Part shown: positions 52,685 to 61,310 of the stretch, one piece after another
Position numbering within the stretch: position 1 is the first letter of the stretch
Layout of the letters: each line of letters opens with the position of its first letter
Assembly: GCA_965203475.1 (NCBI GenBank)
Contig: OZ241890.1
Span: 1 to 64,000 of the forward strand
DNA from: JABDMD01 sp965203475
GTDB lineage: Bacteria > Pseudomonadota > Gammaproteobacteria > UBA4575
Length of the DNA: 64,000 bases
Direction: 5' to 3'
Notes under the pieces: generated by a model
Told to the model about the DNA's origin: nothing
Database searches by the model: none
Seen by the model: only the letters and a program-made list of their open reading frames with translations
Position numbers and translations under genes: made by a program

Positions 52685-52815
52685 GAAAACAGCCCAAGCG
52701 CACCGCTATTCTTCTTGCATTGATCAAATACCCGTAAATTTGTTAATTCATCGAAATCAGAGCGGGAAATTTTGATTATAATAAGAATCGATTTAAAAAT
52801 TATGGAGAAGTTGCC

Positions 52816-53406
52816 ATGGGTTTATTTAGTAAATCAAAGCCAAAGAAAAGTACAAAGCCACATCTAAAATGTTCATCTGGGCAGGCGGCATCTTTCAAAT
52901 GCATTTATTTAGCATCAATTAGGCAAGTCTCAATGGATATTGAATGGTGTGAACCAACAGCCTTGGATGACAAGATGTCGGAATCTTTGAATTTATCAAA
53001 CATTAGCCAGTATCCATGCATAGAAGATGGAGACTTCACGATATGTGGCGAAAGTGCAGTGCTTACTTACTTAAATGTTAAAGGAAAAGCCCCAACAATT
53101 CATCCTAGGAAAGCTAGGGTTCTTGCAATGCAGCAATATTGGATTCAAGTATTAAGTACAAAATTTAATGATGAGAATGATATAGCCCCATCATTAAATC
53201 AACTAGAAAAAACATTGGAAGATAAAAAATTCATTGTTGGAGAACTTTCGTTAGCCGACATCCATTGGGCTGCTGCATTTAAAGCTTTAGAAGTTAACGG
53301 CAACTCGCTTGATATGACCAAGTACAAAAACATTAATGCTTGGTTGTCAAATATGAAAAAAGAAATTCCAAATTATGAAGCAAGCGATGAAGAAGTAGCT
53401 GCATAG
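52816..53406 (+). CDS. Glutathione S-transferase-like protein 1
   Basis: A 196-residue protein with a thioredoxin-like N-terminal half ending YPCIEDGDFTICGESAVLTYLNVKG (the typical proline and ES-x-A-x2-x-YL of GST) and a helical C-terminal half with LSLADIHWAAAFKALE. It has a longer basic N-terminal start (SKSKPKKSTKPH). The catalytic residue is not obvious. GGAGAAG precedes the ATG. It is the first gene behind the probable FNR-dependent promoter. Confidence 0.75.
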   Translation: MGLFSKSKPKKSTKPHLKCSSGQAASFKCIYLASIRQVSMDIEWCEPTALDDKMSESLNLSNISQYPCIEDGDFTICGESAVLTYLNVKGKAPTIHPRKARVLAMQQYWIQVLSTKFNDENDIAPSLNQLEKTLEDKKFIVGELSLADIHWAAAFKALEVNGNSLDMTKYKNINAWLSNMKKEIPNYEASDEEVAA

Positions 53407-53448
53407 AAATTTTTAAAAAAATTAAGATTGACACTACAAGGATTAATC

Positions 53449-54243
53449 ATGACAGACTTATTTGAACTAATGGCAGAGAAATCAGGATTACAAGATAGTT
53501 CCAAATATGGACTATCAGGTGAAATGAAAAAAACACAATATGTGCTCGAGTTAATCGGCAGCCCAGCAGATGCTGAAACACTTAAGTGTGTAATAACTGC
53601 AGCCGAACAGGGTATGGAAATGAACTGTTACAGCACAATTACTAATTCAATTAGTAACATGGATGAATGTATAACAGAATTATCCCCATTATTTATTACT
53701 CCATGTCTTAAAGAAGCAGACTTTAATGTTTGTGGTAGTAATGCAATTACTGCATTTATAGATGCAAGGGGATTGGGGTATGCATTAACACCACGTAATG
53801 CAGCACTAGCCGCAATACAAAATTATTGGGTGGATATTGCAGAATCTAATGTTGGACCATTAGTCGAGCAAATTGTTAATGAAACGTTTGTTAAAGGCTA
53901 TAGCGATTCTTCATATTCGTCAGATCAACAAATTGTTGAAGATGCATGTGAAGCACTAAATGTATTTTTTGACGCTTTAGATCAACAGCTTCAGTCAAAT
54001 AAATACATAGTTTGCGATAAATATACGTGGGCAGATCTACATTGGACCGCTTATGCGCACCTATTAGAGGCCGCAGAGTGTGGAGAATTAATTAATTCAC
54101 GAAATAATGCTAAAATGTGGCTCGATAGAATCAAGACACGTAAAACTCAATGCGGACAAGACGAAGTGGCGTACGAAATGCTGCCGGATGCATCAGAACT
54201 TCAAGCAGGAAAGCTTAAATCCGTTGTTATTAGCAATTATTAA
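53449..54243 (+). CDS. Glutathione S-transferase-like protein 2
   Basis: A 264-residue paralogue of the previous gene: FITPCLKEADFNVCGSNAITAFIDARG corresponds to the GST proline-loop region, and YTWADLHWTAYAHLLEAAECG matches the LADIHW segment of protein 1. A TTG opens the frame at 53428, but ATG at 53449 with AAGGATTAATC is the better start. It lies 42 bases after protein 1 and 27 before alkB. Role with alkane oxidation is possible but not shown. Confidence 0.7.
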   Translation: MTDLFELMAEKSGLQDSSKYGLSGEMKKTQYVLELIGSPADAETLKCVITAAEQGMEMNCYSTITNSISNMDECITELSPLFITPCLKEADFNVCGSNAITAFIDARGLGYALTPRNAALAAIQNYWVDIAESNVGPLVEQIVNETFVKGYSDSSYSSDQQIVEDACEALNVFFDALDQQLQSNKYIVCDKYTWADLHWTAYAHLLEAAECGELINSRNNAKMWLDRIKTRKTQCGQDEVAYEMLPDASELQAGKLKSVVISNY

Positions 54244-54270
54244 ATAATTATTAAACGAGGAGTTAAGACC

Positions 54271-55455
54271 ATGCATAAATTTTTAGTAAATATTAGATAT
54301 TTTTTAACACCAAGCCTTATTGTTTTGGCTTTGGTGGGGATAGTTAAAGGTGGTAATTGGGTTTGGGCCGGTGTCGGACTATTTATCGCCTCCATAATAA
54401 TCGACTATGTGACCAGTGAGATTAAATCCATTCATTGCGAACCTGCGGGCACCGATGAAAATGGTGAGCTATATGGAATTGGCGGATTACTTAAAGTGAT
54501 GATGTGGATTCAATATCCTGTATTTGTAATGCTGCAGCTTGCACTAGTTTGGCGTGTTTATGAGTATGTAAGTGGTGTTCCATTTGGACCTAATGAAATT
54601 CTAGGAATGAGCATTATTCATGGTGTAACTGGATGGCAGCTATTTGGAGCAACAATCTCGGCAGGTATTTACCTTGGCTTGGGAATTATGTTTGGACATG
54701 AGTTAGCTCATACCAAAGGGCCAACATTTATTTTGGCTCGGTGGATGATGGGGCTAAGTGGTATTGCACATTTTTGCTATGCGCATGTTTACAACCATCA
54801 TTTAGAATTGGGATGTGAGGATGACCCTGCAACTTCACCCAGGGGCAGAAGTATTTACAAGCATTATTTGTTGTCCCACTTTGGCCAATCTCGTTTCTTA
54901 TATGTCATGGAGAAACAGAGATTAAGTAAGAAGGGTGTTCCATTTATATCTTGGCAAAATCGATGGATTCGGGGCTATGCAATGAGTTTGCCAAGTATTT
55001 TCATGTTTTGGCTAGCCGGGGGTTGGATCGGTTTAGCAGTCATGGTTGGTTCCTGGGTAATCTCGGCGTTTGAATTAGAAGTTTTAAATTACCTAGAACA
55101 TTACGGATTAATCCGAGAGAAAGGTCAGCCTATTGATTATCGGCACTCATGGGATGTAGGAAATTCACCATTCACGCAATGGGGATTTATAGAAATAGGC
55201 CGACAAGCCGATCATCATGATCGTGGTGAAACGCACTTTTGGGAGCTAGAAGATTGTGGAGCACCAGATACCGATTATGGCTATTACGCAATGTTTGCAT
55301 TATTACTTGTACCCCCACTCTGGGAAGCATTCATTAAACCGCGATTAGCTGACTGGGATGAAACGCGTGCAAGTGAAGGTGAACGTGCCATAGCTGCAAA
55401 AATGAACTATAACGCGGGATGGCATGATATGCCGTTATGCGAAAAACCAGCTTAG
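54271..55455 (+). CDS. alkB: AlkB-family alkane 1-monooxygenase-like membrane hydroxylase
   Basis: A 394-residue integral membrane protein with about six helices and the di-iron histidine boxes HELAHTKG, HVYNHHLELGCEDDPATSPRG and NYLEHYGL. The last box reads GRQADHHDRG where typical AlkB has QRHSDHH, so one histidine is glutamine. The C-terminal LLVPPLWEAFIKPRLADWD matches AlkB. It oxidises terminal carbons of alkanes or similar compounds with O2; its rubredoxin is not in the window. AACGAGGAG precedes the ATG. The FadL-like porin at 59361 may import the substrate. Confidence 0.85.
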   Translation: MHKFLVNIRYFLTPSLIVLALVGIVKGGNWVWAGVGLFIASIIIDYVTSEIKSIHCEPAGTDENGELYGIGGLLKVMMWIQYPVFVMLQLALVWRVYEYVSGVPFGPNEILGMSIIHGVTGWQLFGATISAGIYLGLGIMFGHELAHTKGPTFILARWMMGLSGIAHFCYAHVYNHHLELGCEDDPATSPRGRSIYKHYLLSHFGQSRFLYVMEKQRLSKKGVPFISWQNRWIRGYAMSLPSIFMFWLAGGWIGLAVMVGSWVISAFELEVLNYLEHYGLIREKGQPIDYRHSWDVGNSPFTQWGFIEIGRQADHHDRGETHFWELEDCGAPDTDYGYYAMFALLLVPPLWEAFIKPRLADWDETRASEGERAIAAKMNYNAGWHDMPLCEKPA

Positions 55456-55486
55456 GAATAATAATTACAAAAATAGGAATAGATTT

Positions 55487-55690
55487 ATGAAAACTCAACT
55501 TGCATTACTTTCAATTGTGGTATTTACAAGTGCAGTAGGAATAATTTTATACTTCCTAGGGGTAGGCGATCATCATACAAATCCATTATGGGCATTTGGA
55601 ACTGCAGTAGTATTTTTAGTTGTATTGCTCATAGATGTTTGGATGTTTTTTGCCATTGCAAAGGAAGATGCGTATAAATGGGATGTATAG
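55487..55690 (+). CDS. Small two-helix membrane protein
   Basis: A 67-residue protein with two hydrophobic helices (LALLSIVVFTSAVGIILYFLGV and LWAFGTAVVFLVVLLIDVWMFFAIA) and a polar loop with GDHHTN. The frame extends back into alkB, but the ATG at 55487 lies 31 bases after the alkB stop. It could be a subunit of the following oxidase or of AlkB. Function unknown. A hairpin with 11-bp arms (55701-55711/55725-55735) follows, without a T-run. Confidence 0.65.
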   Translation: MKTQLALLSIVVFTSAVGIILYFLGVGDHHTNPLWAFGTAVVFLVVLLIDVWMFFAIAKEDAYKWDV

Positions 55691-55700
55691 GATTGGATGT

Positions 55701-55735
55701 GTAAAAGCATGTAATATTTATTTGCATGCTTTTAC
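55701..55735 (+). terminator. Hairpin after the alkB-associated small gene
   Basis: GTAAAAGCATG pairs with CATGCTTTTAC around a 13-base loop. There is no T-run, so it may be a processing or stability structure between the alkB part and the sco1-cco part instead of a full terminator. Confidence 0.45.
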
Positions 55736-55758
55736 TCTAATCGACAATACATCAATGA

Positions 55759-56379
55759 ATGCGCATAAAAGAATCTAAAGCACCAAAAAAAATCACCCGA
55801 TTTATAATTGTAATATTTGCAATTGTATTTATGGCAGTTGCTGTCTCTGCTTTTGGAATTTTACATCACACTTCAAATGAAAAAATAAAGCTCACATTTA
55901 CTTTACAAGATCACAATAACGTAACTGTTACTGAAAAAGCATATGAAGGAAAATGGTTGCTCATTTACTTTGGGTTTATCAACTGCCCTGATATATGTCC
56001 AACACAAATGTCTTCAATGCAAAGAATAATTTCAGCTTTACGTATTAAAGATCAGTCTTCAGAATTTTTGCCAATTATGATAACTGTTGATCCAGCTAGA
56101 GACAATCCAACTGCTATGAATGATTATGTTTCTTCTTTTGATAATAAAATAATTGGTTTAACGGGCAACCTTCAAGTAATTAAAAAACTGCTTCGTTCCT
56201 TGGAGGCATACGCATCATTTTCAAACATTACTGATAGCGATCAATATCAAGTAAATCATTCGGATTATTTTTATCTTGTAAATCCTTTAGGGTTTGTAGA
56301 AAAAGTATATTCGGGAAAACGTAGTCACGCACAAATAGCATCAGATATAAGTAGTATATTTGAAATCCAAGATGGCTGA
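55759..56379 (+). CDS. Sco1/SenC-type copper protein
   Basis: A 206-residue protein anchored by one N-terminal helix (about 13-34). The thioredoxin-like domain has INCPDICPTQM with Cys76 and Cys80, and a histidine in QVNHSDYFYL near 174, the three copper ligands of the family. It should assist the copper centre assembly of the cbb3-type oxidase encoded directly after it; it overlaps the ccoN start by 8 bases. Confidence 0.9.
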   Translation: MRIKESKAPKKITRFIIVIFAIVFMAVAVSAFGILHHTSNEKIKLTFTLQDHNNVTVTEKAYEGKWLLIYFGFINCPDICPTQMSSMQRIISALRIKDQSSEFLPIMITVDPARDNPTAMNDYVSSFDNKIIGLTGNLQVIKKLLRSLEAYASFSNITDSDQYQVNHSDYFYLVNPLGFVEKVYSGKRSHAQIASDISSIFEIQDG

Positions 56380-57766
56380 AAATATGAAAAGCGAAGTTAC
56401 AGCATTACCATCAGGACATGAGCCACAAACTGTAAAATTAATTTACTCTTACTTTATTTGGGCTTCATTTTGGCTTTTAGTGGGCACTGCTTACGGTTTA
56501 CTTGCAGCATTTAAATTATATTGGCCCGATTTATTACCCTACAGCATTTTATCTTTTGGGCGTATTCGACCCGTGCATACAAATGTTGTGATGTTTGCAT
56601 GGTCTTCTATGGCATTAATGGGACTAGGTTTATTTATTGTTTCTCGTACTTCGAAGGTGCAACTTTACAGTACATTATTATCAAAGATAGCACTGCACTT
56701 TTGGAATGTTGCCATTTTGGCAGCTGCAATCACGCTTTCGCTTGGAATCACTCAAGGTCCACAAGAATATCGTGAACTTGTTTGGCCTATCGCAATAATT
56801 TATGCAGCGGGCTTGTTGTTAAATGCATTCAACTGTTATCAAACAGTAGCAAAAAGGAAAACAAAAGAAATATATATTTCCAATTGGTACATTCTGGGGG
56901 CTTTTTGCTGGTTGGCAATTTTATATACCGTTGGTTATTTACCATTTTATCAAGGCGGTTTAGGGAATATCATTATTCAAGGCTATTACATGCATAACGG
57001 TGTTGGAATGTGGTTCACGCCGTTAGTATTGGGAATTACATACTATGCATTGCCTCGCATGTTAGGCAAACCTATTTATTCTTATTCACTAGGTGTATTA
57101 GGATTTTGGACAAGCCTGTCATTTTATACATTAATTGGTGCACATCATTTTATTTACAGCCCTGTTGCATGGTGGATTCAAGTAACCGCTATTTTATTTA
57201 GTGTCGGAATGATGGTGCCTGTGTGGTCAGGCTTTGGAAATTTTTTTATGACTGCAAAAGGGTCTTGGCACGCAGTTCGTAAAAGCTATGCAACAATATT
57301 TTTATTGGTTGGAATTTGGGGATATGCGCTATCTTCGACGCAAGGCACGATAGAGGCTTTTCGCTCAGCCAATATCTATTGGCATTTTACTAATTTCACG
57401 GTTGGGCATTCACATTTAGCCATGTATGGGTTCGTGGCATTTGGAATTTGGGGGGCCATGTACGGATTACTTCCAAGAATTACAGGCCGTACTCCAAGTG
57501 AATCAATGATGGGGTTGCATTTTTGGTTGGCGTTCGTGGGTGGAAGCATGTATGTCATTGCAATTTCAATTGCTGGAATTCTGCAAGGATTTTCATGGGT
57601 TGCAGGAGAAGCTTTTATGGCATCTGTTCATGCCGTTGCACCCATGTGGCTGTGGCGGTCTGTAGGAGGCTTAATGATGGTTGCAAGCCATATAGTGTTT
57701 GTAGTGAATCTTTGGAATATGCGCCCACAAGCTGAGAAGAACGTTTTTAAAGAGGCGCTTGCATGA
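56372..57766 (+). CDS. ccoN: cbb3-type cytochrome oxidase subunit I
   Basis: About 464 residues and twelve membrane helices. RIRPVHTNVVMFAW and FTNFTVGHSHLAMYGF hold haem histidines, YYMHNGVGMWFTPL and LIGAHHFIYS hold copper B histidines, and KPIYSYSLGVLGFW holds the tyrosine in the CcoN position. This is the high-affinity O2-reducing subunit. The frame starts at 56360, but ATG at 56372 or 56384 is more likely. It overlaps the sco gene upstream and ccoO by 4 bases. Confidence 0.9.
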   Translation: MAENMKSEVTALPSGHEPQTVKLIYSYFIWASFWLLVGTAYGLLAAFKLYWPDLLPYSILSFGRIRPVHTNVVMFAWSSMALMGLGLFIVSRTSKVQLYSTLLSKIALHFWNVAILAAAITLSLGITQGPQEYRELVWPIAIIYAAGLLLNAFNCYQTVAKRKTKEIYISNWYILGAFCWLAILYTVGYLPFYQGGLGNIIIQGYYMHNGVGMWFTPLVLGITYYALPRMLGKPIYSYSLGVLGFWTSLSFYTLIGAHHFIYSPVAWWIQVTAILFSVGMMVPVWSGFGNFFMTAKGSWHAVRKSYATIFLLVGIWGYALSSTQGTIEAFRSANIYWHFTNFTVGHSHLAMYGFVAFGIWGAMYGLLPRITGRTPSESMMGLHFWLAFVGGSMYVIAISIAGILQGFSWVAGEAFMASVHAVAPMWLWRSVGGLMMVASHIVFVVNLWNMRPQAEKNVFKEALA

Positions 57767-58332
57767 GTTTGCATACAGACCATAGAGCATTAGTCGCAGT
57801 TGCTGCAATTGGGTTTTTTGTGCTAACGCTTATAATTGCGATTTTCCCTGCCTTCGAAGCACAAACGATTGCTCCGCATGAAAATTTAGTTAAACGCTCT
57901 GCTATAGAAGAACATGGCAGGCAGCTGTATATAAATGAAGGTTGTGCATTTTGTCATACACAACAAGTACGTGATTTGCCTGTAGATGAGCCGTACGGCC
58001 GTGGATCTGTTGCGGCTGATTTCGCTTTGGAAGATCCTCCTTTATTGGGAACACAACGTACAGGTCCTGATTTAGCAAATGTTGGTGTAAGACAACCAAG
58101 TGAAATATGGAATTTAATTCACTTGTATAACCCAAGAGCTGTTGTAACAGGATCAGTTATGCCCGGTTATCCTTGGTACTTTTTAGAAAAGACAGAAATA
58201 AGTGACGATGACTTAGTTGTACCTGTTCCTGATGCTTTTAAGCCAAGTAATAAAAAAATTGTAGCTACTTATGATGCAAAAGCATTGGTTGCATATTTAT
58301 TAACACTTAAGCAAATAGAGCTAGAAAGATGA
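57763..58332 (+). CDS. ccoO: cbb3-type oxidase monohaem cytochrome c subunit
   Basis: A 189-residue protein anchored by one helix (about 10-29). EEHGRQLYINEGCAFCHTQQVRDLP has the CxxCH site near 55-59; GPDLANVG and SVMPGYPWYF (axial methionine) are typical of CcoO. It starts in an ATGA overlap with ccoN and overlaps the next gene in the same way. Confidence 0.9.
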   Translation: MSLHTDHRALVAVAAIGFFVLTLIIAIFPAFEAQTIAPHENLVKRSAIEEHGRQLYINEGCAFCHTQQVRDLPVDEPYGRGSVAADFALEDPPLLGTQRTGPDLANVGVRQPSEIWNLIHLYNPRAVVTGSVMPGYPWYFLEKTEISDDDLVVPVPDAFKPSNKKIVATYDAKALVAYLLTLKQIELER

Positions 58333-58535
58333 TCGAAAAAGCGCTGTATTATTTTGAATTATTTATGACGTTATGCGGTGATTTTGTTACCTCTGATATT
58401 TCAATATTTTCATGGGTTTTAGTACTTATTGCTTTCATTATGGTGGTGTATGCATTTTATAAGACCATTATGTATATGTTATGGCCTGGTGAGTTATCTC
58501 CAAATCATATAAAGAGAACTGTTCTTAATGACTAA
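58329..58535 (+). CDS. Small membrane protein, CcoQ position
   Basis: A 68-residue protein with one long hydrophobic helix (FSWVLVLIAFIMVVYAFYKTIMYMLWPGE). Size and position between ccoO and the next cytochrome gene fit CcoQ, but the sequence shows no firm signature. It overlaps ccoO by 4 bases. Confidence 0.65.
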   Translation: MIEKALYYFELFMTLCGDFVTSDISIFSWVLVLIAFIMVVYAFYKTIMYMLWPGELSPNHIKRTVLND

Positions 58536-58547
58536 AGTATTGCAAGT

Positions 58548-59324
58548 ATGAAAATAAATGTTTATTTAGATGGCAATGAAGAAGTCTATCGCGTTATAAG
58601 GCCTCCAGAAAGTTTTAAGTTCGATACAAAAGAATTAGCCGATGGACATCATAGTCTGCGATTTTGCGTAATTGAAGATAATGTTATTACAAGCCAACGA
58701 GAAATAGATTTCAAAGTTCAAAACGGACCTAATATTTCTTTACATGGTATTCGTGACGGGGATGTTGTTTCTGGAAATGTAAATGTTTTAGCCAATGCCT
58801 ATAGTAGTCGCATAGGTGATGAATTCGAACCAATCCGTATTGAAAATCCAGTTCCAATACCAACCTGGGCGTGGGTTTTATGTCTTGTCACTTTTGCATG
58901 GGCGGTCGGGTATTTAACTTTGGAATATGGTACTTATAGACCTGAAATTGAAAGTGTAAACATTAGTGATACAAGCTCATCTGAAATTGAAACCACAAGT
59001 GTTGATAACCGTTTGGGCGAACAAATATATGGAAATTACTGTGCGTCTTGTCATCAAGCGAATGGACAAGGCTTGCCTGGAGTTTTTCCATCATTAGTTG
59101 GAAATGAAAGCGTTTTAAATAGTGATGCTAGTGAGCACATCAGAGCTATATTAAAAGGGCTAAGTGGAAAAATAATTGATGGAGTGGATTACCCTACACC
59201 AATGCCTGGATTTGGAAATCAATTAAGTGATGAGGAAGTCGCAGCTGTTGTAAATCATGAAAGAATGCAATGGGGAAATAATGCAACTATAGTTACAAGT
59301 GGAGATGTTGCGTTGTTACGATAA
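58548..59324 (+). CDS. Cytochrome c subunit with N-terminal beta-sandwich domain, CcoP position
   Basis: A 258-residue protein of unusual layout: a soluble N-terminal domain (about 1-105) of Ig-like type (VYLDGNEEVYRVIRPPESFKFDTKELADGHHSLRFCVIED), one membrane helix (about 111-131, WAWVLCLVTFAWAVGYLTLEY) and a C-terminal cytochrome c domain with one haem site (YGNYCASCHQANGQGLPG) and methionine in YPTPMPGFG. Standard CcoP has two haems and no such domain. With the haem in the periplasm, the N-terminal domain should be cytoplasmic. It ends the oxidase genes. Confidence 0.8.
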   Translation: MKINVYLDGNEEVYRVIRPPESFKFDTKELADGHHSLRFCVIEDNVITSQREIDFKVQNGPNISLHGIRDGDVVSGNVNVLANAYSSRIGDEFEPIRIENPVPIPTWAWVLCLVTFAWAVGYLTLEYGTYRPEIESVNISDTSSSEIETTSVDNRLGEQIYGNYCASCHQANGQGLPGVFPSLVGNESVLNSDASEHIRAILKGLSGKIIDGVDYPTPMPGFGNQLSDEEVAAVVNHERMQWGNNATIVTSGDVALLR

Positions 59325-59360
59325 AGAAAATGTAATTATTAACTTCAAGGAGGAACATTT

Positions 59361-60722
59361 GTGTTTAGGAGATTTGTTTTATTTGTATTACTTATAGCTC
59401 CTGCAATTGTAAATGCGACAAATGGATATTTTGCACATGGCACAGGTATTAAAACGCGAGCATTAGCGGGTGCGGGCGTTGCATTTCCACAAGATGCTAT
59501 GGCGGCTGCTACCAACCCTGCAGGTATGGCGTATGTAGGGAATCAATTAGATATCGGTGCCGTACTTTTTCACCCGGATCGCGGTTATTCATCTTCTGAA
59601 AGTTTAGCGAATGGTGCTGGCGGTGCTTTTACTGTTGGGCCCGCATCGCAAGACAGTCGAAATGATTTTTTTCTAATACCAAGTTTTGGTGTTAATAAAT
59701 GGCTTACGAAAAAGGATGCCATCGGATTTTCTTTGTATGGGAACGGTGGCTTAAACACAAGTTATAGCAGTAGTGGTGGGTCAGCTACATTTGATCCGGA
59801 TGGTCCCGGACCTGCTCCTGTCGCCACTTTTCCTGGAGTTTTTGGGGCAGGTACAGCAGGAATCGATTTTTCTCAACTTTTCTTTAATTTTTCTTACGTA
59901 CATAAATTCAATGATGATTTTTCTGTAGGGATTAGTCCTATATTTGCCATTCAGTCCATACGCACTAATGGGTTATCAGCTTTTGGCGGGTTTACTAAAT
60001 CATTTGTTGAAAGCGGCTTTACACAACAGCCCAACAATCTTACAGAAAACGGCACAGAGTACACGTATGGTGGTGGAGTACACGTTGGACTCATGGTAAA
60101 AAATATAATTAACAAATTTGATATTGGTTTATCTTATCGTTCAAAAATATATATGGATGAATTTGACGATTATTCTGATTTATTAGCAGAAGATGGAGAC
60201 TTTGATGTTCCGTCCACACTATGGGCTGGATTTGCAATGAATGTAAGTGATGATGTTGCATTGGTATTTGATTATCAGAAAATTTGGTATGAAGACATTG
60301 ATGCTATTAGTAATGGGGTAGAAAAACTATTTAATTGTCCAGTGTTTGGTGGTACCAATATTGAAAATTGTTTGGGCGGTGATGATGGAGCAGGCTTTGG
60401 TTGGAACAATGTCGATGTATTTAAGTTAGGATTGCAATGGCAATACAGCCCAAATTTAGCGCTTAGGTTTGGTTATAGCTATTCTGACCAACCCATCGAT
60501 AGTGATCAGGTACTATTTAACATACTCGCAACAGCGGTGATTGAGAATCATATTACAGCGGGATTTACCTATAAGACTACAACAATGGGAGAAATTAACA
60601 TTGAGGCGATGCATGCATTGCACCATTCGCAAAAAGGATTGAATCCTTTTGATCCTACACAAACGGTTCGTATCGATATGAAACAATTTGAATTAGGGAT
60701 GAGTTGGAGTAAATTATTTTGA
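59361..60722 (+). CDS. FadL/OmpP1/TodX-family outer-membrane porin
   Basis: A 453-residue protein starting with GTG after AAGGAGGAAC. A signal peptide (VLFVLLIAPAIVNA) is followed by TNGYFAHGTGIKTRALAGAGVAFPQDAMAAATNPAGMAYVG, the typical NPA-type N-terminus of FadL-like transporters of hydrophobic compounds. The C-terminal strand ends QFELGMSWSKLF with terminal phenylalanine. In a transcription unit with alkB it probably brings alkanes or fatty compounds across the outer membrane. Confidence 0.9.
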   Translation: MFRRFVLFVLLIAPAIVNATNGYFAHGTGIKTRALAGAGVAFPQDAMAAATNPAGMAYVGNQLDIGAVLFHPDRGYSSSESLANGAGGAFTVGPASQDSRNDFFLIPSFGVNKWLTKKDAIGFSLYGNGGLNTSYSSSGGSATFDPDGPGPAPVATFPGVFGAGTAGIDFSQLFFNFSYVHKFNDDFSVGISPIFAIQSIRTNGLSAFGGFTKSFVESGFTQQPNNLTENGTEYTYGGGVHVGLMVKNIINKFDIGLSYRSKIYMDEFDDYSDLLAEDGDFDVPSTLWAGFAMNVSDDVALVFDYQKIWYEDIDAISNGVEKLFNCPVFGGTNIENCLGGDDGAGFGWNNVDVFKLGLQWQYSPNLALRFGYSYSDQPIDSDQVLFNILATAVIENHITAGFTYKTTTMGEINIEAMHALHHSQKGLNPFDPTQTVRIDMKQFELGMSWSKLF

Positions 60723-60735
60723 CTCATTTACATAT

Positions 60736-61275
60736 ATGAATACTATCCTAGATCAATTACACGAAGATCATAAAAACTTTATCAAGTTACTTGAGTTTAT
60801 GGATGATCAAGCATCAAAAATCGAAAAAGGTGAGCATGCGGACTTAGAGTCGTTGTTATGTGCTGTTCAGTATATGAAAGAATATCCTGACTTAGTACAT
60901 CATCCGCTTGAAGAGTTAGTTTTTGATTATTTTAAATCTCATCACAATGACTTAGATAAAGAATTACATGAAATTAAAAATGAGCATGAAACGATGCCAT
61001 CATTAACCGAAAAATTATATTTATTGTTAGATGGGGCAATTAAAGGTCATCCAGAAAGTCGTGAGATACTTTTCGACTATTTAATTAAATATATCTCCAT
61101 TCAAAAAGAACATATGAATGAAGAAGAAGGGCATGTGTATCCAACCATTCGATCTACATTAACAGATGATGAGTGGAATGAATTTGACTCAGAACTTACA
61201 AAGGTGGAAGACCCTTTGTTTGGCAACAATGTTGAAAAATGTTATCAGGGATTGTTGTATAAGGTTATTGGATGA
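60736..61275 (+). CDS. Hemerythrin-like protein
   Basis: A 179-residue all-helical protein with hemerythrin HHE-type metal ligands: LHEDHKNF, LVHHPLEELVF, LHEIKNEHE, and IQKEHMNEEEGHVYP. This family binds a di-iron or O2/NO centre in the cytoplasm. It is 13 bases behind the porin gene in the same direction, after alkB and the oxidase. It may bind oxygen or nitric oxide, or supply O2 to AlkB; the latter is inference. Confidence 0.85.
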   Translation: MNTILDQLHEDHKNFIKLLEFMDDQASKIEKGEHADLESLLCAVQYMKEYPDLVHHPLEELVFDYFKSHHNDLDKELHEIKNEHETMPSLTEKLYLLLDGAIKGHPESREILFDYLIKYISIQKEHMNEEEGHVYPTIRSTLTDDEWNEFDSELTKVEDPLFGNNVEKCYQGLLYKVIG

Positions 61276-61310
61276 AGCGTTCAAAACCAATATGGATTTA
61301 AAATCTTGAT

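Noticed and set aside
52719..52730. TTGATCAA near 52720 considered as a third FNR site
   Set aside because: It lacks the four-base spacer between half sites needed for the FNR pattern.
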